DNA of 18,562 nucleotides from Campylobacteraceae bacterium (GCA_031290675.1 JAITNC010000059.1:1-18562); one strand, 5' to 3'; shown: positions 1-16,020, counted from the stretch's first letter. Numbers and translations: made by a program. Notes: a model not told the origin generated them from the letters alone.

Positions 1-102
1 AGATATCCAAACAGTCCAAAAAATATAAAAACACAATATGTGCAGCAAGTTTTCGCAGCTTTAACGTTCATTTTTCGCACGATAACAAGACGTAAATCTT
101 AC

Positions 103-150
103 AAGAAAAACCACCCTGCTCTTTGGGCACCCCTTCTTAGGAGGGAAATT
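103..150 (+). repeat. GC-rich dispersed repeat, copy 1
   Basis: Begins AAGAAAAACCACCC and ends GGAGGGAAATT. It closely matches the copy at 660-707 in the same orientation and the copy at 233-279 inverted. Similarity to the 660-707 copy extends upstream: both are preceded by a GATAACAAG segment about 30 nt earlier. This copy is the most diverged of the three. Confidence 0.8.
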
Positions 151-232
151 TTAACTTCAGAGTTTCTAATTATTTTCTGTTTTTTTGTAGTGTTCCAAAT
201 GCTTTTTTGTAAACCAATAAACCTTTGTAGTT

Positions 233-279
233 AATTCCCCTCCTGCGGAGGGGGGGCGTAGGACGGGGTGGTTTTTCTT
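233..279 (-). repeat. GC-rich dispersed repeat, copy 2 (inverted)
   Basis: Starts AATTCCCCTCCTGCGGAGG and ends GGGGTGGTTTTTCTT, the near-exact reverse complement of 660-707 apart from a few substitutions and one missing base. Its own CTCCTGCGGAG core is palindromic. Together with 660-707 it brackets tRNA-Arg as an inverted pair. Confidence 0.85.
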
Positions 280-290
280 TGCCCTCTTGT

Positions 291-326
291 GTCATTGTGA
301 GGAGCGAAGCGACGTGGCAATCTCAA
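291..326 (+). repeat. Palindromic intergenic repeat, copy A
   Basis: Reads GTCATTGTGAGGAGCGAAGC and ends GTGGCAATCTC. The outer ATTGT/GCAAT arms pair with one G-U. Copies at 554-591 and 18341-18378 are in the opposite orientation. From memory, very similar ATTGCGAG...GTGGCAATC elements occur between genes of several unrelated bacteria. Confidence 0.7.
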
Positions 327-352
327 CTATTTTTCATATACCCCTCTCACAT

Positions 353-386
353 TGTCATGCGTGAGCGTAGACGAAGCATCTGTGTT
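353..386 (+). repeat. Related palindromic repeat (ATGC...GCAT type)
   Basis: Begins TGTCATGCGTGAGCG and ends GAAGCATCTGTG, with short ATGC/GCAT arms. It resembles a common bacterial intergenic repeat type but is only loosely like copies A-C in this window. Only one copy is seen here, so the repeat call rests on that resemblance. Confidence 0.45.
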
Positions 387-430
387 TATTTTTACTTTTT
401 TTAGCAACTATTTTTATTATTAAAGTGAGG

Positions 431-507
431 TGGTGTCCTGGACGCGATTCGAACGCGTGACCTTCAGATTAGGAATCTGACGCTCTATCCAGCTGAGCTA
501 CCAAGAC
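431..507 (-). tRNA. tRNA-Arg(CCT)
   Basis: A 77-nt cloverleaf on the minus strand. The acceptor stem GTCTTGG pairs with CCAGGAC (one G-U). The D-arm is GCTC/GAGC, the anticodon stem TCAGA/TCTGA encloses loop TTCCTAA (anticodon CCT, plus-strand 471-473), and the T-arm is ACGCG/CGCGT with TTCGAAT. Discriminator A and an encoded CCA follow. It decodes AGG. It stands alone, more than 460 nt downstream of fusA, between inverted repeats. I see no convincing promoter just upstream, since a repeat occupies the usual place. Confidence 0.96.
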
Positions 508-553
508 AGATGAGGATTGTTATTTGTGTCATTCTCGAGAGAAGCACAAAAGT

Positions 554-591
554 AGAGATTGTCACGAGTGAGAGCAGGCTCACAATGACAT
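554..591 (-). repeat. Palindromic intergenic repeat, copy B (inverted)
   Basis: The hairpin arms are ATTGT (558-562) and ACAAT (582-586), with GAG/CTC inside. Copy C has ATTGC/GCAAT at the same position, so both sides of the pair changed together. This copy points opposite to copy A at 291-326, with tRNA-Arg between them. Confidence 0.7.
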
Positions 592-659
592 AAATTCCAA
601 ATTTTTGGAAATTTAGCGTTTAAATTTTGCGTGATAACAAGGCGCAACTGAAGCCTTGC

Positions 660-707
660 AAGAAAAACCACCCCGCCCTACGGGCACCCCTCCGCAGGAG
701 GGGAATT
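660..707 (+). repeat. GC-rich dispersed repeat, copy 3
   Basis: Begins AAGAAAAACCACCCCGCCC and ends CCGCAGGAGGGGAATT. It is the inverted partner of 233-279 and a direct copy of 103-150. Just upstream lies a CAAGGC...GCCTTG hairpin (about 639-659) that seems to belong to the same unit. Confidence 0.85.
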
Positions 708-785
708 GGTGAGCGAGCGCGGCAAAGTTGCAACATAGTTAGCGCACAGAAGATAAACGCTAAAAACCAAAAACAAATTTGTATA

Positions 786-912
786 ATTATAGCGAATTTA
801 TTTTTCGCTCAGACGAGGCGATTTTTAATTTGGCGAGGAGCATACATCTGAGTATGTAACGAAGCCAACTTAAAAAACAACGAAGTATGAGCGAAAAAGA
901 ACGAGCTATAAT
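786..912. repeat. 127-nt imperfect palindromic element
   Basis: Four nested paired blocks are visible: ATTATAGC 786-793 with GCTATAAT 905-912 (8 bp); TTTTTCGCTCA 801-811 with TGAGCGAAAAA 888-898 (11 bp); 822-834 with 864-876 (12 of 13 bp); and CATAC 841-845 with GTATG 852-856. Asymmetric unpaired segments separate them. It could be a small non-autonomous mobile element, a dispersed palindrome, or the structured 3' end of the fusA transcript. It encodes no protein I can support. Confidence 0.75.
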
Positions 913-930
913 ATATAAAAGCTAAAGTTA

Positions 931-966
931 GGTAGTTTTTTTAATACTTGTATTCAAAAAACTACC
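931..966 (-). terminator. Hairpin just after fusA (possible terminator)
   Basis: GGTAGTTTTTT (931-941) pairs with AAAAAACTACC (956-966), and the middle adds AATAC/GTATT, giving 16 pairs with one mismatch. It starts 7 nt past the fusA stop. On the transcribed strand the U-run lies inside the stem rather than after it, and TAACTTTAGC follows. It is therefore not a textbook intrinsic terminator, though its position fits an operon end or a 3'-stabilising hairpin. Confidence 0.5.
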
Positions 967-972
967 GTAAAA

Positions 973-3051
973 CTAACCTTTTCTCTTTTTAATAATCTCT
1001 TCCGACACATTTTTCGGAACTTCCTGATAATGGTCAAACTCCATACTGTACGTCGCGCGTCCCTGCGTTTGGCTTCTAAGGTCTGTTGAGTAGCCAAACA
1101 TCGTAGCGAGCGGGCAAAATGCGTTTACTACTTTGATTCCGCTTCTGTCGTCCATAGAGTTAATCTGTCCGCGGCGTCTGTTCAAGTCGCCGATGACATC
1201 GCCCATAAAGTCTTCAGGAGTTTCAACTTCAACCTTCATAATAGGCTCTAAAATGATAGGATTTGCTTTTCTCGCACCCTCTTTGAAGCCCATAGAAGCG
1301 GCAAGTTTGAACGCCATTTCAGATGAGTCAACTTCGTGGTAGCTTCCGTCATATAGTGTAACTTGTATATCTTCAACAGGATATCCCGCCAAAACACCGC
1401 TTTGAAGCGCCTCTTGGCAACCTTTATCAACTGCCGGAATATACTCTTTTGGAACAACTCCGCCCTTGATATCGTTGATAAATTTATATCCGCTTCCCGG
1501 CTCCATAGGCTCAATCTTCAAGTAAACGTGTCCGTATTGACCGCGTCCACCTGATTGCTTGGCGTATTTGTACTCTTGGTTTACAGCGCTCTTGATAGTT
1601 TCACGGTAAGCAACCTGCGGCTGACCTACCTCAGCTTCTACTTTGAACTCTCTGAGCATTCTGTCTATGATAATCTCAAGGTGCAACTCGCCCATACCGG
1701 AGATGATAGTCTGTCCGCTCTCTTCGTCTGTTTCAACTCTGAAAGATGGGTCTTCCTGAGCCAATTTTTGAAGTGCGATGCCCATTTTCTCTTGGTCGGC
1801 TTTTGTTTTAGGCTCAACCGCAACAGAGATAACAGGTTTTGGGAACTCCATCTTTTCCAAGATGACTTTATCTTTCTCGCTCGCAAGCGTATCGCCTGTG
1901 AGTGTGTCTTTAAGTCCTACGACAGTTCCTATCTCGCCTGCGTAAAGCTCTTTGATATCTTCACGTTTGTTGGCGTGCATTCTAAGAAGTCTGCCGATAC
2001 GCTCTTTTTTACCTTTTGTGGTATTTAGCGCATAGCTTCCGCTCTCAAGTACGCCTCTGTACACACGTACGAACGCAAGTTGTCCTACGAACGGGTCTGT
2101 CATAATCTTAAACGCCAAAGCTGCAAATTCGCCATTGTCAGTTGAGGCTACGATAGTTTCGCCGCCCTCTTCGTACTGACCTTTGATAGCCTGAACTTCT
2201 GTAGGAGCCGGCAAAAAGTCTACAACTGCGTCAAGCATAGGCTGTATGCCCTTGTTTTTGAACGATGTACCACACGTCATAGGAACGATGGACATATTGT
2301 GGCAAGCCGCTTTGATGCCGCCTTTTATCTCGCTGATGCTAAGCTCTTCGCCGCCGAGATATTTTTCCATCAATACTTCGCTCGTTTCAGCGACAGCTTC
2401 AACTAACTTTTCTCTGTACTCTTTCGCTTTAGCAAGAAGGTTTGCAGGTATCTCCTCAACCTCGTACTTTGAGCCCAAAGATGCCTCATCTTCCCATACA
2501 AGCGCTCTCATCTCAATAAGGTCAATAACGCCCTTGAAGTTATCTTCTGCGCCTATCGGTATCTGGATAGGAATAGGGTTTGATTTGAGTCTGTCTCTTA
2601 TCTGTTGTTCAACTCTGTAAAAATCAGCGCCGACTCTGTCCATTTTATTTACATAGACCATTCTTGGAACGTGGTATCTGTTAGCTTGTCGCCAAACTGT
2701 TTCTGATTGGGGTTGGACACCGCCAACAGCGCAAAATACAGCTACAGCGCCGTCAAGTACACGCATGGAACGCTCAACTTCAATAGTAAAGTCAACGTGG
2801 CCCGGTGTGTCTATAACATTTATCTGGTGGTCATTCCATACACATGTTACAGCGGCTGATGTTATCGTGATACCTCTCTCTTTTTCTTGCTCCATCCAGT
2901 CTGTCGTAGCAGCGCCGTCGTGAACTTCGCCGATTTTGTGCGACATACCCGTATAGTATAAAATACGCTCAGTTGTTGTAGTTTTTCCCGCGTCAATGTG
3001 AGCGGCGATTCCTATGTTTCTGACTCTTTCAATAGGTGTTTTCCGTGCCAT
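973..3051 (-). CDS. fusA: Elongation factor G (EF-G)
   Basis: This 692-aa translational GTPase drives translocation of tRNAs and mRNA on the ribosome, and recycling with RRF. G-domain motifs are intact: AHIDAGKTT at residues 17-25, DTPGH at 81-85 and NKMD at 135-138. Domains II-V follow at normal family length, with the GRGQYGHV segment typical of domain IV. The start is supported by AAGGA seven bases upstream of ATG. It is the last gene of rpsL-rpsG-fusA, 82 nt after rpsG with a hairpin in the gap. The stop is TAG. I see no internal damage or unusual residues. Confidence 0.98.
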   Translation of the reverse strand: MARKTPIERVRNIGIAAHIDAGKTTTTERILYYTGMSHKIGEVHDGAATTDWMEQEKERGITITSAAVTCVWNDHQINVIDTPGHVDFTIEVERSMRVLDGAVAVFCAVGGVQPQSETVWRQANRYHVPRMVYVNKMDRVGADFYRVEQQIRDRLKSNPIPIQIPIGAEDNFKGVIDLIEMRALVWEDEASLGSKYEVEEIPANLLAKAKEYREKLVEAVAETSEVLMEKYLGGEELSISEIKGGIKAACHNMSIVPMTCGTSFKNKGIQPMLDAVVDFLPAPTEVQAIKGQYEEGGETIVASTDNGEFAALAFKIMTDPFVGQLAFVRVYRGVLESGSYALNTTKGKKERIGRLLRMHANKREDIKELYAGEIGTVVGLKDTLTGDTLASEKDKVILEKMEFPKPVISVAVEPKTKADQEKMGIALQKLAQEDPSFRVETDEESGQTIISGMGELHLEIIIDRMLREFKVEAEVGQPQVAYRETIKSAVNQEYKYAKQSGGRGQYGHVYLKIEPMEPGSGYKFINDIKGGVVPKEYIPAVDKGCQEALQSGVLAGYPVEDIQVTLYDGSYHEVDSSEMAFKLAASMGFKEGARKANPIILEPIMKVEVETPEDFMGDVIGDLNRRRGQINSMDDRSGIKVVNAFCPLATMFGYSTDLRSQTQGRATYSMEFDHYQEVPKNVSEEIIKKRKG

Positions 3052-3089
3052 TTGTCAGTCCTTTATGTCTTTATTTTGTATTGGGTAGG

Positions 3090-3123
3090 AAAACAACTTT
3101 TCACGTAAATGATAAGTTGTTTT
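3090..3123 (-). other. Hairpin in the rpsG-fusA gap
   Basis: AAAACAACTT (3090-3099) and AAGTTGTTTT (3114-3123) form a perfect 10-bp stem with a 14-nt loop, 10 nt past the rpsG stop. On the transcribed strand the 3' arm ends in UUUU but is followed by CCTACCC. It could be a weak attenuator or a processing site that sets the EF-G to S7 ratio. The pairing is seen directly; the role is inference. Confidence 0.55.
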
Positions 3124-3133
3124 CATAGAATTT

Positions 3134-3607
<474 letters not shown>

Positions 3608-3689
3608 TTATATCCTTCAAATTGATTAAGCAATTTTACTCAATCGTTCCCAAAATTACGGGACGCCTGTGTCAATCTCTTAATTTTAG

Positions 3690-4076
3690 TTATTTAGCCG
3701 CAGTCGCTTTTGGTCTTTTTGTACCGTATTTGCTTCTGCTTACTTTTCTGTTTGCAACGCCTGCTGTGTCAAGCGCACCTCTTACGATATGATACTTAAC
3801 GCCCGGTAAGTCCTTCACTCTTCCGCCGCGCACCAATACGATGGAGTGCTCTTGGAGGTTGTGACCTTCGCCGCCGATATAACTGATGACTTCAAAGCCG
3901 CTCGTTAATCTAACTTTGGCAACTTTACGAAGCGCCGAGTTCGGTTTTTTTGGAGTTGTGGTATAAACTCTAGTACAAACGCCTCGTCTTTGAGGGCATT
4001 GTTTAAGAGCAGGCGATTTGGACTTTTTGGTCGCTTTTTCGCGCTCTTTTCTTACCAACTGATTGATAGTAGGCAC
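3690..4076 (-). CDS. rpsL: 30S ribosomal protein S12
   Basis: A 128-aa decoding-centre protein that controls accuracy. It contains [20 protein letters not shown] and [13 protein letters not shown]. The two lysines changed in classical streptomycin-resistant mutants (K43 and K88 counting Met) are both lysine here. The start is GTG: in frame, GTG precedes CCT-ACT-ATC, giving MPTINQ, the universal N-terminus, with AAGGA about seven bases upstream. A second, overlapping GTG two bases upstream is out of frame. It is the first gene after the terminator that follows rpoC, so it probably has its own promoter in the preceding 75 nt. AT-rich TATATT at 4102-4107 is the only weak -10 candidate I see. Confidence 0.98.
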   Translation of the reverse strand: MPTINQLVRKEREKATKKSKSPALKQCPQRRGVCTRVYTTTPKKPNSALRKVAKVRLTSGFEVISYIGGEGHNLQEHSIVLVRGGRVKDLPGVKYHIVRGALDTAGVANRKVSRSKYGTKRPKATAAK

Positions 4077-4129
4077 ACTGTTTCCTTTTCAAAAAAATTA
4101 AAATATATCTTCCAAAGTGAAAAATACTC

Positions 4130-4150
4130 GTGATTTTATTTAAAAATCAC
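4130..4150 (-). other. Second hairpin between rpoC and rpsL
   Basis: GTGATTTT (4130-4137) pairs with AAAATCAC (4143-4150), an 8-bp stem with a 5-nt loop. It lies immediately after the U-run of the rpoC terminator on the transcribed strand and is followed by GAGTATTTTTC. It may be a back-up terminator or part of the rpsL leader. Confidence 0.5.
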
Positions 4151-4151
4151 T

Positions 4152-4189
4152 TAAAAAAAGGTTAAATTAAGAATTATCTCAATTTAACC
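4152..4189 (-). terminator. Intrinsic terminator after rpoC
   Basis: On the minus strand GGTTAAATT pairs with AATTTAACC (9 bp; plus-strand arms 4181-4189 and 4160-4168) around a 12-nt loop, followed directly by a run of seven U. It starts 7 nt past the rpoC stop. It separates rpoBC from rpsL-rpsG-fusA and is one of the clearest intrinsic terminators in the window. The stem is AT-rich, so some read-through is possible. Confidence 0.8.
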
Positions 4190-4196
4190 CGCCTAA

Positions 4197-12856
<8,660 letters not shown>

Positions 12857-12925
12857 TTACCTCGTAGTAAATTTTTGAAAAGAAATTGTAGCACTTGCCA
12901 TAACGGCAAAACTGTTTAATTTTAA

Positions 12926-12952
12926 AACAAAGAGGGACGAACCCTCCTTGTT
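12926..12952 (-). terminator. Attenuator-like hairpin between rplL and rpoB
   Basis: AACAAAGAGGG (12926-12936) pairs with CCCTCCTTGTT (12942-12952), 11 bp with one G-U on the transcribed strand and a 5-nt loop. TTAAAATTAAAC follows on the minus strand, only a modest U-stretch. The position equals the E. coli rplL-rpoB gap, known for partial termination and RNase III processing that keep polymerase below ribosomal-protein levels. The hairpin is seen; equivalence is inference. Confidence 0.65.
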
Positions 12953-12975
12953 GTTTCTCCCATTTGTAAACAAAA

Positions 12976-13347
12976 CTATTTAAGCTCGACTTTAGCGCCT
13001 GCTTCTTCAAGTTGTTTTTTAGCGTCTTCAGCATCTGCTTTACTAACGCCCTCTTTAATGTTAGAAGGAACTTTCTCAGTAGCGTCTTTAGCCTCTTTTA
13101 GTCCAAGACCTGTTAGGCTTCTTACTACTTTGATAACATTGATTTTATTTGCGCCTGCATCTAAAAGCACAACGTTAAATTCAGTTTTCTCTTCAACTGC
13201 CGCTGCTGTTGCCGCGCCTGCGCCTGCTACTACAACCGGAGCTGCTGATACACCGAACTTTTCCTCAAACTCTTTAACTAGAGCGCTTAACTCTAGTACG
13301 CTCAAATTAGAAATAAATTCTAAAACATCTTCTTTAGTTATTGCCAT
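12976..13347 (-). CDS. rplL: 50S ribosomal protein L7/L12
   Basis: A 123-aa multi-copy stalk protein that recruits EF-Tu, EF-G, IF2 and RF3. It shows the three usual parts: N-terminal dimerisation helices (1-35), an Ala/Gly/Val-rich hinge around 36-52, and a C-terminal factor-binding domain with [25 protein letters not shown] lies six bases before ATG. It follows rplJ by 20 nt; together they form the L10-L12 stalk. The stop is TAG. The following hairpin probably reduces transcription into rpoB. Confidence 0.98.
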   Translation of the reverse strand: MAITKEDVLEFISNLSVLELSALVKEFEEKFGVSAAPVVVAGAGAATAAAVEEKTEFNVVLLDAGANKINVIKVVRSLTGLGLKEAKDATEKVPSNIKEGVSKADAEDAKKQLEEAGAKVELK

Positions 13348-13367
13348 TGTAATCTCCTGTATTTAAT

Positions 13368-13856
13368 TTATGCAGATTGCTCTTTTTTAGCTCTAAGAGC
13401 ATCTAAGCCGATAGTAAAATTTGTAATCGGCGCGTTCCAAACTTGTAACAACATAGCGATAAGCTCGTCTCTTGAAGGCATTTTGGATAATGCTTCAACT
13501 TTAGAAGCGTCCGCAAATTCGCCGCCTATGAAGGCTGATTTGACTACAAATAGTCCCGAATCCACTGACTTCGCAAAAGCAGTTACTATCTTACTTACTT
13601 TAAGTCCGTCTTCGCCCCAAACAAATATGTTTGTATCTTTCAAGGCAAGGTCTGGTATATCAGCGTTTTTCATAGCTATGCCGGCAAGTGTGTTTTTCAC
13701 AACCTGCACTTTTACGCCTTCGGCTCTAGCTTTGTTTCTCAACGCTTCAATAGTCTTGACTTTCAAGCCTTTATAATCACAAACAACTACTGCGTCGGAA
13801 GCTTTAAACTCTGCTGTAAGTGCACTGACAAGTTCAACTTTATCTTCTTTGGTCAT
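13368..13856 (-). CDS. rplJ: 50S ribosomal protein L10
   Basis: A 162-aa base of the stalk. It binds 23S rRNA next to L11 and carries L7/L12 dimers on its C-terminal helix. [17 protein letters not shown] and the DYKGL segment match the family N-terminus. AAAGGAG lies five bases before ATG. The 119-nt leader upstream folds like the L10 leader, so autogenous repression by L10-L12 of rplJ and rplL translation is expected. Length is normal and no odd residues were seen. Confidence 0.97.
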   Translation of the reverse strand: MTKEDKVELVSALTAEFKASDAVVVCDYKGLKVKTIEALRNKARAEGVKVQVVKNTLAGIAMKNADIPDLALKDTNIFVWGEDGLKVSKIVTAFAKSVDSGLFVVKSAFIGGEFADASKVEALSKMPSRDELIAMLLQVWNAPITNFTIGLDALRAKKEQSA

Positions 13857-13877
13857 CTTTTCTCCTTTCCGACTGGG

Positions 13878-13941
13878 TTGATTTCAAGCAGAGTAGAAGT
13901 TACCTCCTGATTAAGCTTTCGCCTCTGCTATCTCCAATCAA
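13878..13941 (-). promoter_or_regulatory. Ribosomal protein L10 leader RNA
   Basis: In the 119-nt gap before rplJ, three nested stems line up on the transcribed strand: TTGATT/AATCAA (13936-13941 with 13878-13883), GCAGAG/CTCTGC (13923-13928 with 13888-13893) and AGGAG/CTTCT (13904-13908 with 13895-13899) with loop GTAA. An unpaired GCGAAAGCTTAATC between the second and third stems sits where L10 leaders have their kink-turn. The location directly upstream of rplJ matches the known autoregulatory element bound by L10-(L12)4. No covariance search was possible. Confidence 0.75.
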
Positions 13942-13975
13942 AGATTTACATACGCTTTTTAGGCGTTTTTATACT

Positions 13976-14680
13976 CTATCTTAAGTCCATCAACTCTTGA
14001 GTTTCAAGACTAACTGAAGGGCTCATCGTCAATGATATAGCCGCTGTTTTTATATATCTTCCTTTTGCCGTGGAAGGTTTTTGTTTGTTGATAGCTTTGA
14101 TAAATGTTGAGAGGTTGTCTGTTATCTGCGCCTCATCAAAACTTACTTTGCCTACGCCTGCGTGGATATTTCCCTGTTTATCAACACGGAAATTTACCTG
14201 ACCGCCTTTAGCATTCTCAACAGCTTTAGCAACGTCCATAGTAACTGTGCCTGTTTTTGGGTTAGGCATCAAACCTTTTGGTCCCAAAAGTCGTCCGACT
14301 TTACCGACAAGACCCATCATATTTGGTGTTGCGATAAGAACATCAAAATTGAAAACGCCTTTTGCTATCTCTTCTATCAAATCTTCTGCGCCTACTATCT
14401 CGGCTCCGGCTTTTTTCGCCTCATCAGCTTTTATGTCTTTTGCTATAACGGCTACACGAACGCTTTTGCCTGTACCTGCCGGCAATACGACAGAGCCTCT
14501 GACCATTTGGTCAGCGTGGCGCGGGTCAACGTTTAGTTTCAACGCTATCTCTATAGTTTCGTCAAATTTTGCAGATTTTAAATTTTTTACTGTTTTGATA
14601 GCCTCTTCAAGCGAATACTCTTTTTTACTGTCCACTTTATCAAGCAACTCTTTAAATCTTTTTGATATCTTTTTTGCCAT
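13976..14680 (-). CDS. rplA: 50S ribosomal protein L1
   Basis: A 234-aa protein of the mobile L1 stalk by the E site, also a translational repressor of its own operon in other bacteria. It carries [20 protein letters not shown] and [18 protein letters not shown]. Two in-frame ATGs lie six bases apart (14686 and 14680). The GGAG immediately abuts the first but is six bases from the second. The second also gives the usual N-terminus MAKKISKRF, so I start at 14680. It lies 52 nt after rplK; the gap has GC-rich inverted repeats that may be an L1 operator. Confidence 0.96.
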   Translation of the reverse strand: MAKKISKRFKELLDKVDSKKEYSLEEAIKTVKNLKSAKFDETIEIALKLNVDPRHADQMVRGSVVLPAGTGKSVRVAVIAKDIKADEAKKAGAEIVGAEDLIEEIAKGVFNFDVLIATPNMMGLVGKVGRLLGPKGLMPNPKTGTVTMDVAKAVENAKGGQVNFRVDKQGNIHAGVGKVSFDEAQITDNLSTFIKAINKQKPSTAKGRYIKTAAISLTMSPSVSLETQELMDLR

Positions 14681-14705
14681 TTTCATCTCCGCATATTATG
14701 TGCTT

Positions 14706-14722
14706 CCGCCTTACCCCGGCGG
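14706..14722 (-). promoter_or_regulatory. Candidate hairpin regulating rplA (rplK-rplA gap)
   Basis: CCGCC (14706-14710) and GGCGG (14718-14722) form a 5-bp GC stem with a 7-nt loop, just upstream of the rplA ribosome-binding site. An overlapping alternative pairing uses TTACC/GGTAA on the same transcript segment. L1 is a known autoregulator, so this is a reasonable place for its operator. I cannot show an L1-specific loop, hence the low confidence. Confidence 0.35.
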
Positions 14723-14732
14723 TAAAGGGTTA

Positions 14733-15158
14733 TTAGTCTACTACTTCTATACCGATACTTCTAGCAGAACCTGCGATAGTTCTCGCAGCTTGCTCTTTAT
14801 CGTTAGTGTTTAAATCAGCGATTTTTCGCTCAACTATCTCAAGAACTTGAGCTTTTGTGATTTTCGCAACTTTATTTTTCAAAGGATTCTCAGAACCTTT
14901 TGTTATGCCTGCGGCTTTTTTTATCAAGTCCGTAGCAGGCGGTTGTTTTGTGATGAAAGTAAAGCTTTTGTCAGCATACACAGTGATAATCACCGGAATC
15001 TTAAATCCTGCCAAATCTTTTGTTTTTTCATTGAAAGCTTTACAAAATTCCATAATATTAACGCCACGCTGACCAAGTGCAGGTCCTACCGGAGGCGAAG
15101 GATTTGCCTTGCCTGCGGCGATTTGCAGCTTAATTTCGCCAATTACCTTTTTTGCCAT
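14733..15158 (-). CDS. rplK: 50S ribosomal protein L11
   Basis: A 141-aa protein of the GTPase-associated centre, binding 23S rRNA with L10 and needed for the RelA stringent response. The N-terminal [20 protein letters not shown] (thiostrepton-binding Pro-rich face) and the C-terminal [14 protein letters not shown] are conserved. AAGGA is seven bases before ATG. It is 14 nt after nusG and 52 nt before rplA, the normal order. Confidence 0.98.
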   Translation of the reverse strand: MAKKVIGEIKLQIAAGKANPSPPVGPALGQRGVNIMEFCKAFNEKTKDLAGFKIPVIITVYADKSFTFITKQPPATDLIKKAAGITKGSENPLKNKVAKITKAQVLEIVERKIADLNTNDKEQAARTIAGSARSIGIEVVD

Positions 15159-15172
15159 CTTCTTTTCCTTAC

Positions 15173-15703
15173 TTAAACTATTTTTTCAACTTGCGAGTAG
15201 AGAATCTCTACTGGCGTACTTCTTCCGAAAATAGAAACATTCAAACGAAGTTTTCCGTGCTCCATATCATACTCTTCCACAATGCCTGTAAAGTTTGCAA
15301 ATGGACCTTCTGTTATACGCACACTCTCGCCGTTATCAAATGAGATTTTTGGTTTTGGAGCGCCTTTTTTCTCGGCTTTTTCCAAGATAAGAGAAATATC
15401 TTTTTGACTAAGCGGGGTGGGTTTTTTGGACTCACCTATAAAGCGGCTTACTCTGGGCAAAGACTGTATCTTGTGCCATAAGTCTGTGTCAAGGTCTAGA
15501 TTTGCGAAGACATAGCCTGAGTACAAGCTTCGTTCGCTAATCTTTTTTTTGCCGTTCTTTACCTCTATGACATCTTCGGTAGGGACTATTATCCCATCTA
15601 ATTTGTCTGCGATACCAAAATCATTGGCAAGCGTTTCAATAGCGCGTTTCACGCTCTGTTCACTACCTGCGTAAGTTTGAATCGCATACCATTTGTATCT
15701 CAT
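15173..15703 (-). CDS. nusG: Transcription antitermination factor NusG
   Basis: A 176-aa RNA-polymerase-associated elongation factor linking polymerase to Rho or to ribosomal S10. The NGN domain starts [15 protein letters not shown] and covers roughly the first 110 residues. The KOW domain follows (about 125-175, [20 protein letters not shown]). Length is normal. The ATG overlaps the secE stop (ATGA), implying translational coupling; rplK follows after 14 nt. Confidence 0.98.
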   Translation of the reverse strand: MRYKWYAIQTYAGSEQSVKRAIETLANDFGIADKLDGIIVPTEDVIEVKNGKKKISERSLYSGYVFANLDLDTDLWHKIQSLPRVSRFIGESKKPTPLSQKDISLILEKAEKKGAPKPKISFDNGESVRITEGPFANFTGIVEEYDMEHGKLRLNVSIFGRSTPVEILYSQVEKIV

Positions 15704-15879
15704 AAAACGCCTTTTAGAAGAGCTGACATAATAACGTCCACAAGCGCCAAAAACAGCGATATGATAGTTACAACAACAAAGACGGAAACAAAAGCATTTC
15801 TTATCTGCTCTTTTGTAGGAAATATGACTTTCCCTATTTCAATCCTTGAATTTTTTACATAATTTATAAATTTCTCCAT
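15700..15879 (-). CDS. secE: Protein translocase subunit SecE
   Basis: A 59-aa subunit of the SecYEG translocon. Translation starts MEKFINYVKNSRIEIGKVIF, an amphipathic N-terminus with the conserved basic and Pro-Thr-Lys segment (FPTKEQIRNA). One hydrophobic membrane span follows at about 30-53 (VSVFVVVTIISLFLALVDVI). This is the short single-span form common outside enterobacteria. The start is chosen from family length and GGAAGG nine bases upstream. The stop TGA shares four bases with the nusG ATG. It follows tRNA-Trp by 31 nt, the conserved secE-nusG pairing. Confidence 0.95.
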   Translation of the reverse strand: MEKFINYVKNSRIEIGKVIFPTKEQIRNAFVSVFVVVTIISLFLALVDVIMSALLKGVL

Positions 15880-15910
15880 AAGTACAAACCTTCCGCTAAC
15901 CTTAACAAAT

Positions 15911-15986
15911 TGGCAGGGTAGGAGGGATTCGAACCCCCAACCTGCGGTTTTGGAGACCGACGCTCTACCGTTAGAGCTACTACCCT
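15911..15986 (-). tRNA. tRNA-Trp(CCA)
   Basis: A 76-nt cloverleaf. Acceptor stem AGGGTAG/CTACCCT, D-arm GCTC/GAGC, anticodon loop CTCCAAA (anticodon CCA, plus-strand 15951-15953), T-arm GGGGG/CCCTC with TTCGAAT, discriminator G and encoded CCA. The outermost anticodon-stem pair (27-43) is a U-C mismatch, leaving four pairs. It lies between rpmG and secE, a placement also seen in other Campylobacterota as I recall. Its 5' end directly follows the U-run of the hairpin after rpmG. Confidence 0.96.
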
Positions 15987-16020
15987 AAAAAAGGTTAAAC
16001 CCGCCACAAGGGGATTTAAC
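15987..16020 (-). terminator. Hairpin with U-run between rpmG and tRNA-Trp
   Basis: On the transcribed strand GTTAAA-T-CCC pairs with GGG-TTTAAC (9 bp with one bulged base; plus-strand arms 16011-16020 and 15994-16002), then a C and six U. The 5' arm contains the rpmG stop codon, and the U-run ends exactly at the first base of tRNA-Trp. It looks like an intrinsic terminator or attenuator, yet the genes continue on the same strand. Read-through, or a promoter hidden inside it, must supply tRNA-Trp and secE. Confidence 0.65.

Larger units (their letters stand above)
1..430. other. Repeat-rich intergenic region left of tRNA-Arg
   Basis: I see no credible gene here. Open frames are short and run through repeats. 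The stretch holds two copies of a GC-rich repeat (103-150 forward, 233-279 inverted), one short palindromic repeat (291-326) and a related element (353-386). The remainder is AT-rich, with no clear terminator for the tRNA that ends at 431. The left edge of the window cuts the region, so its full extent is unknown. Confidence 0.7.
508..972. other. Repeat-rich intergenic region between fusA and tRNA-Arg
   Basis: No credible gene in about 465 nt. It contains a palindromic repeat (554-591), the third GC-rich repeat (660-707), a 127-nt imperfect palindrome (786-912) and the hairpin next to the fusA stop (931-966). Smaller self-complementary pieces include CAAGGC/GCCTTG near 639-659 and TTAGCG/CGCTAA near 739-765. 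The 75-codon frame across 627-851 is a by-product of the repeats. Confidence 0.7.

Noticed and set aside
40..851. Two plus-strand frames (40-234 and 627-851) sharing a KNHPAL-APL-RR peptide
   Set aside because: The shared peptide is the translation of the GC-rich repeat copies at 103-150 and 660-707. Outside it the frames do not resemble each other or any family I know, and no ribosome-binding site supports them.
1555..2028. 157-codon plus-strand frame inside fusA, and many similar frames opposite rpoB, rpoC and other genes
   Set aside because: They lie opposite strongly conserved coding sequence, have no ribosome-binding sites or family features, and are expected by chance in long genes.
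14681..14686. Upstream ATG giving L1 two extra residues (MK)
   Set aside because: The GGAG sequence touches this ATG with no spacing, while the ATG at 14680 has six-base spacing and yields the family's MAKK start.
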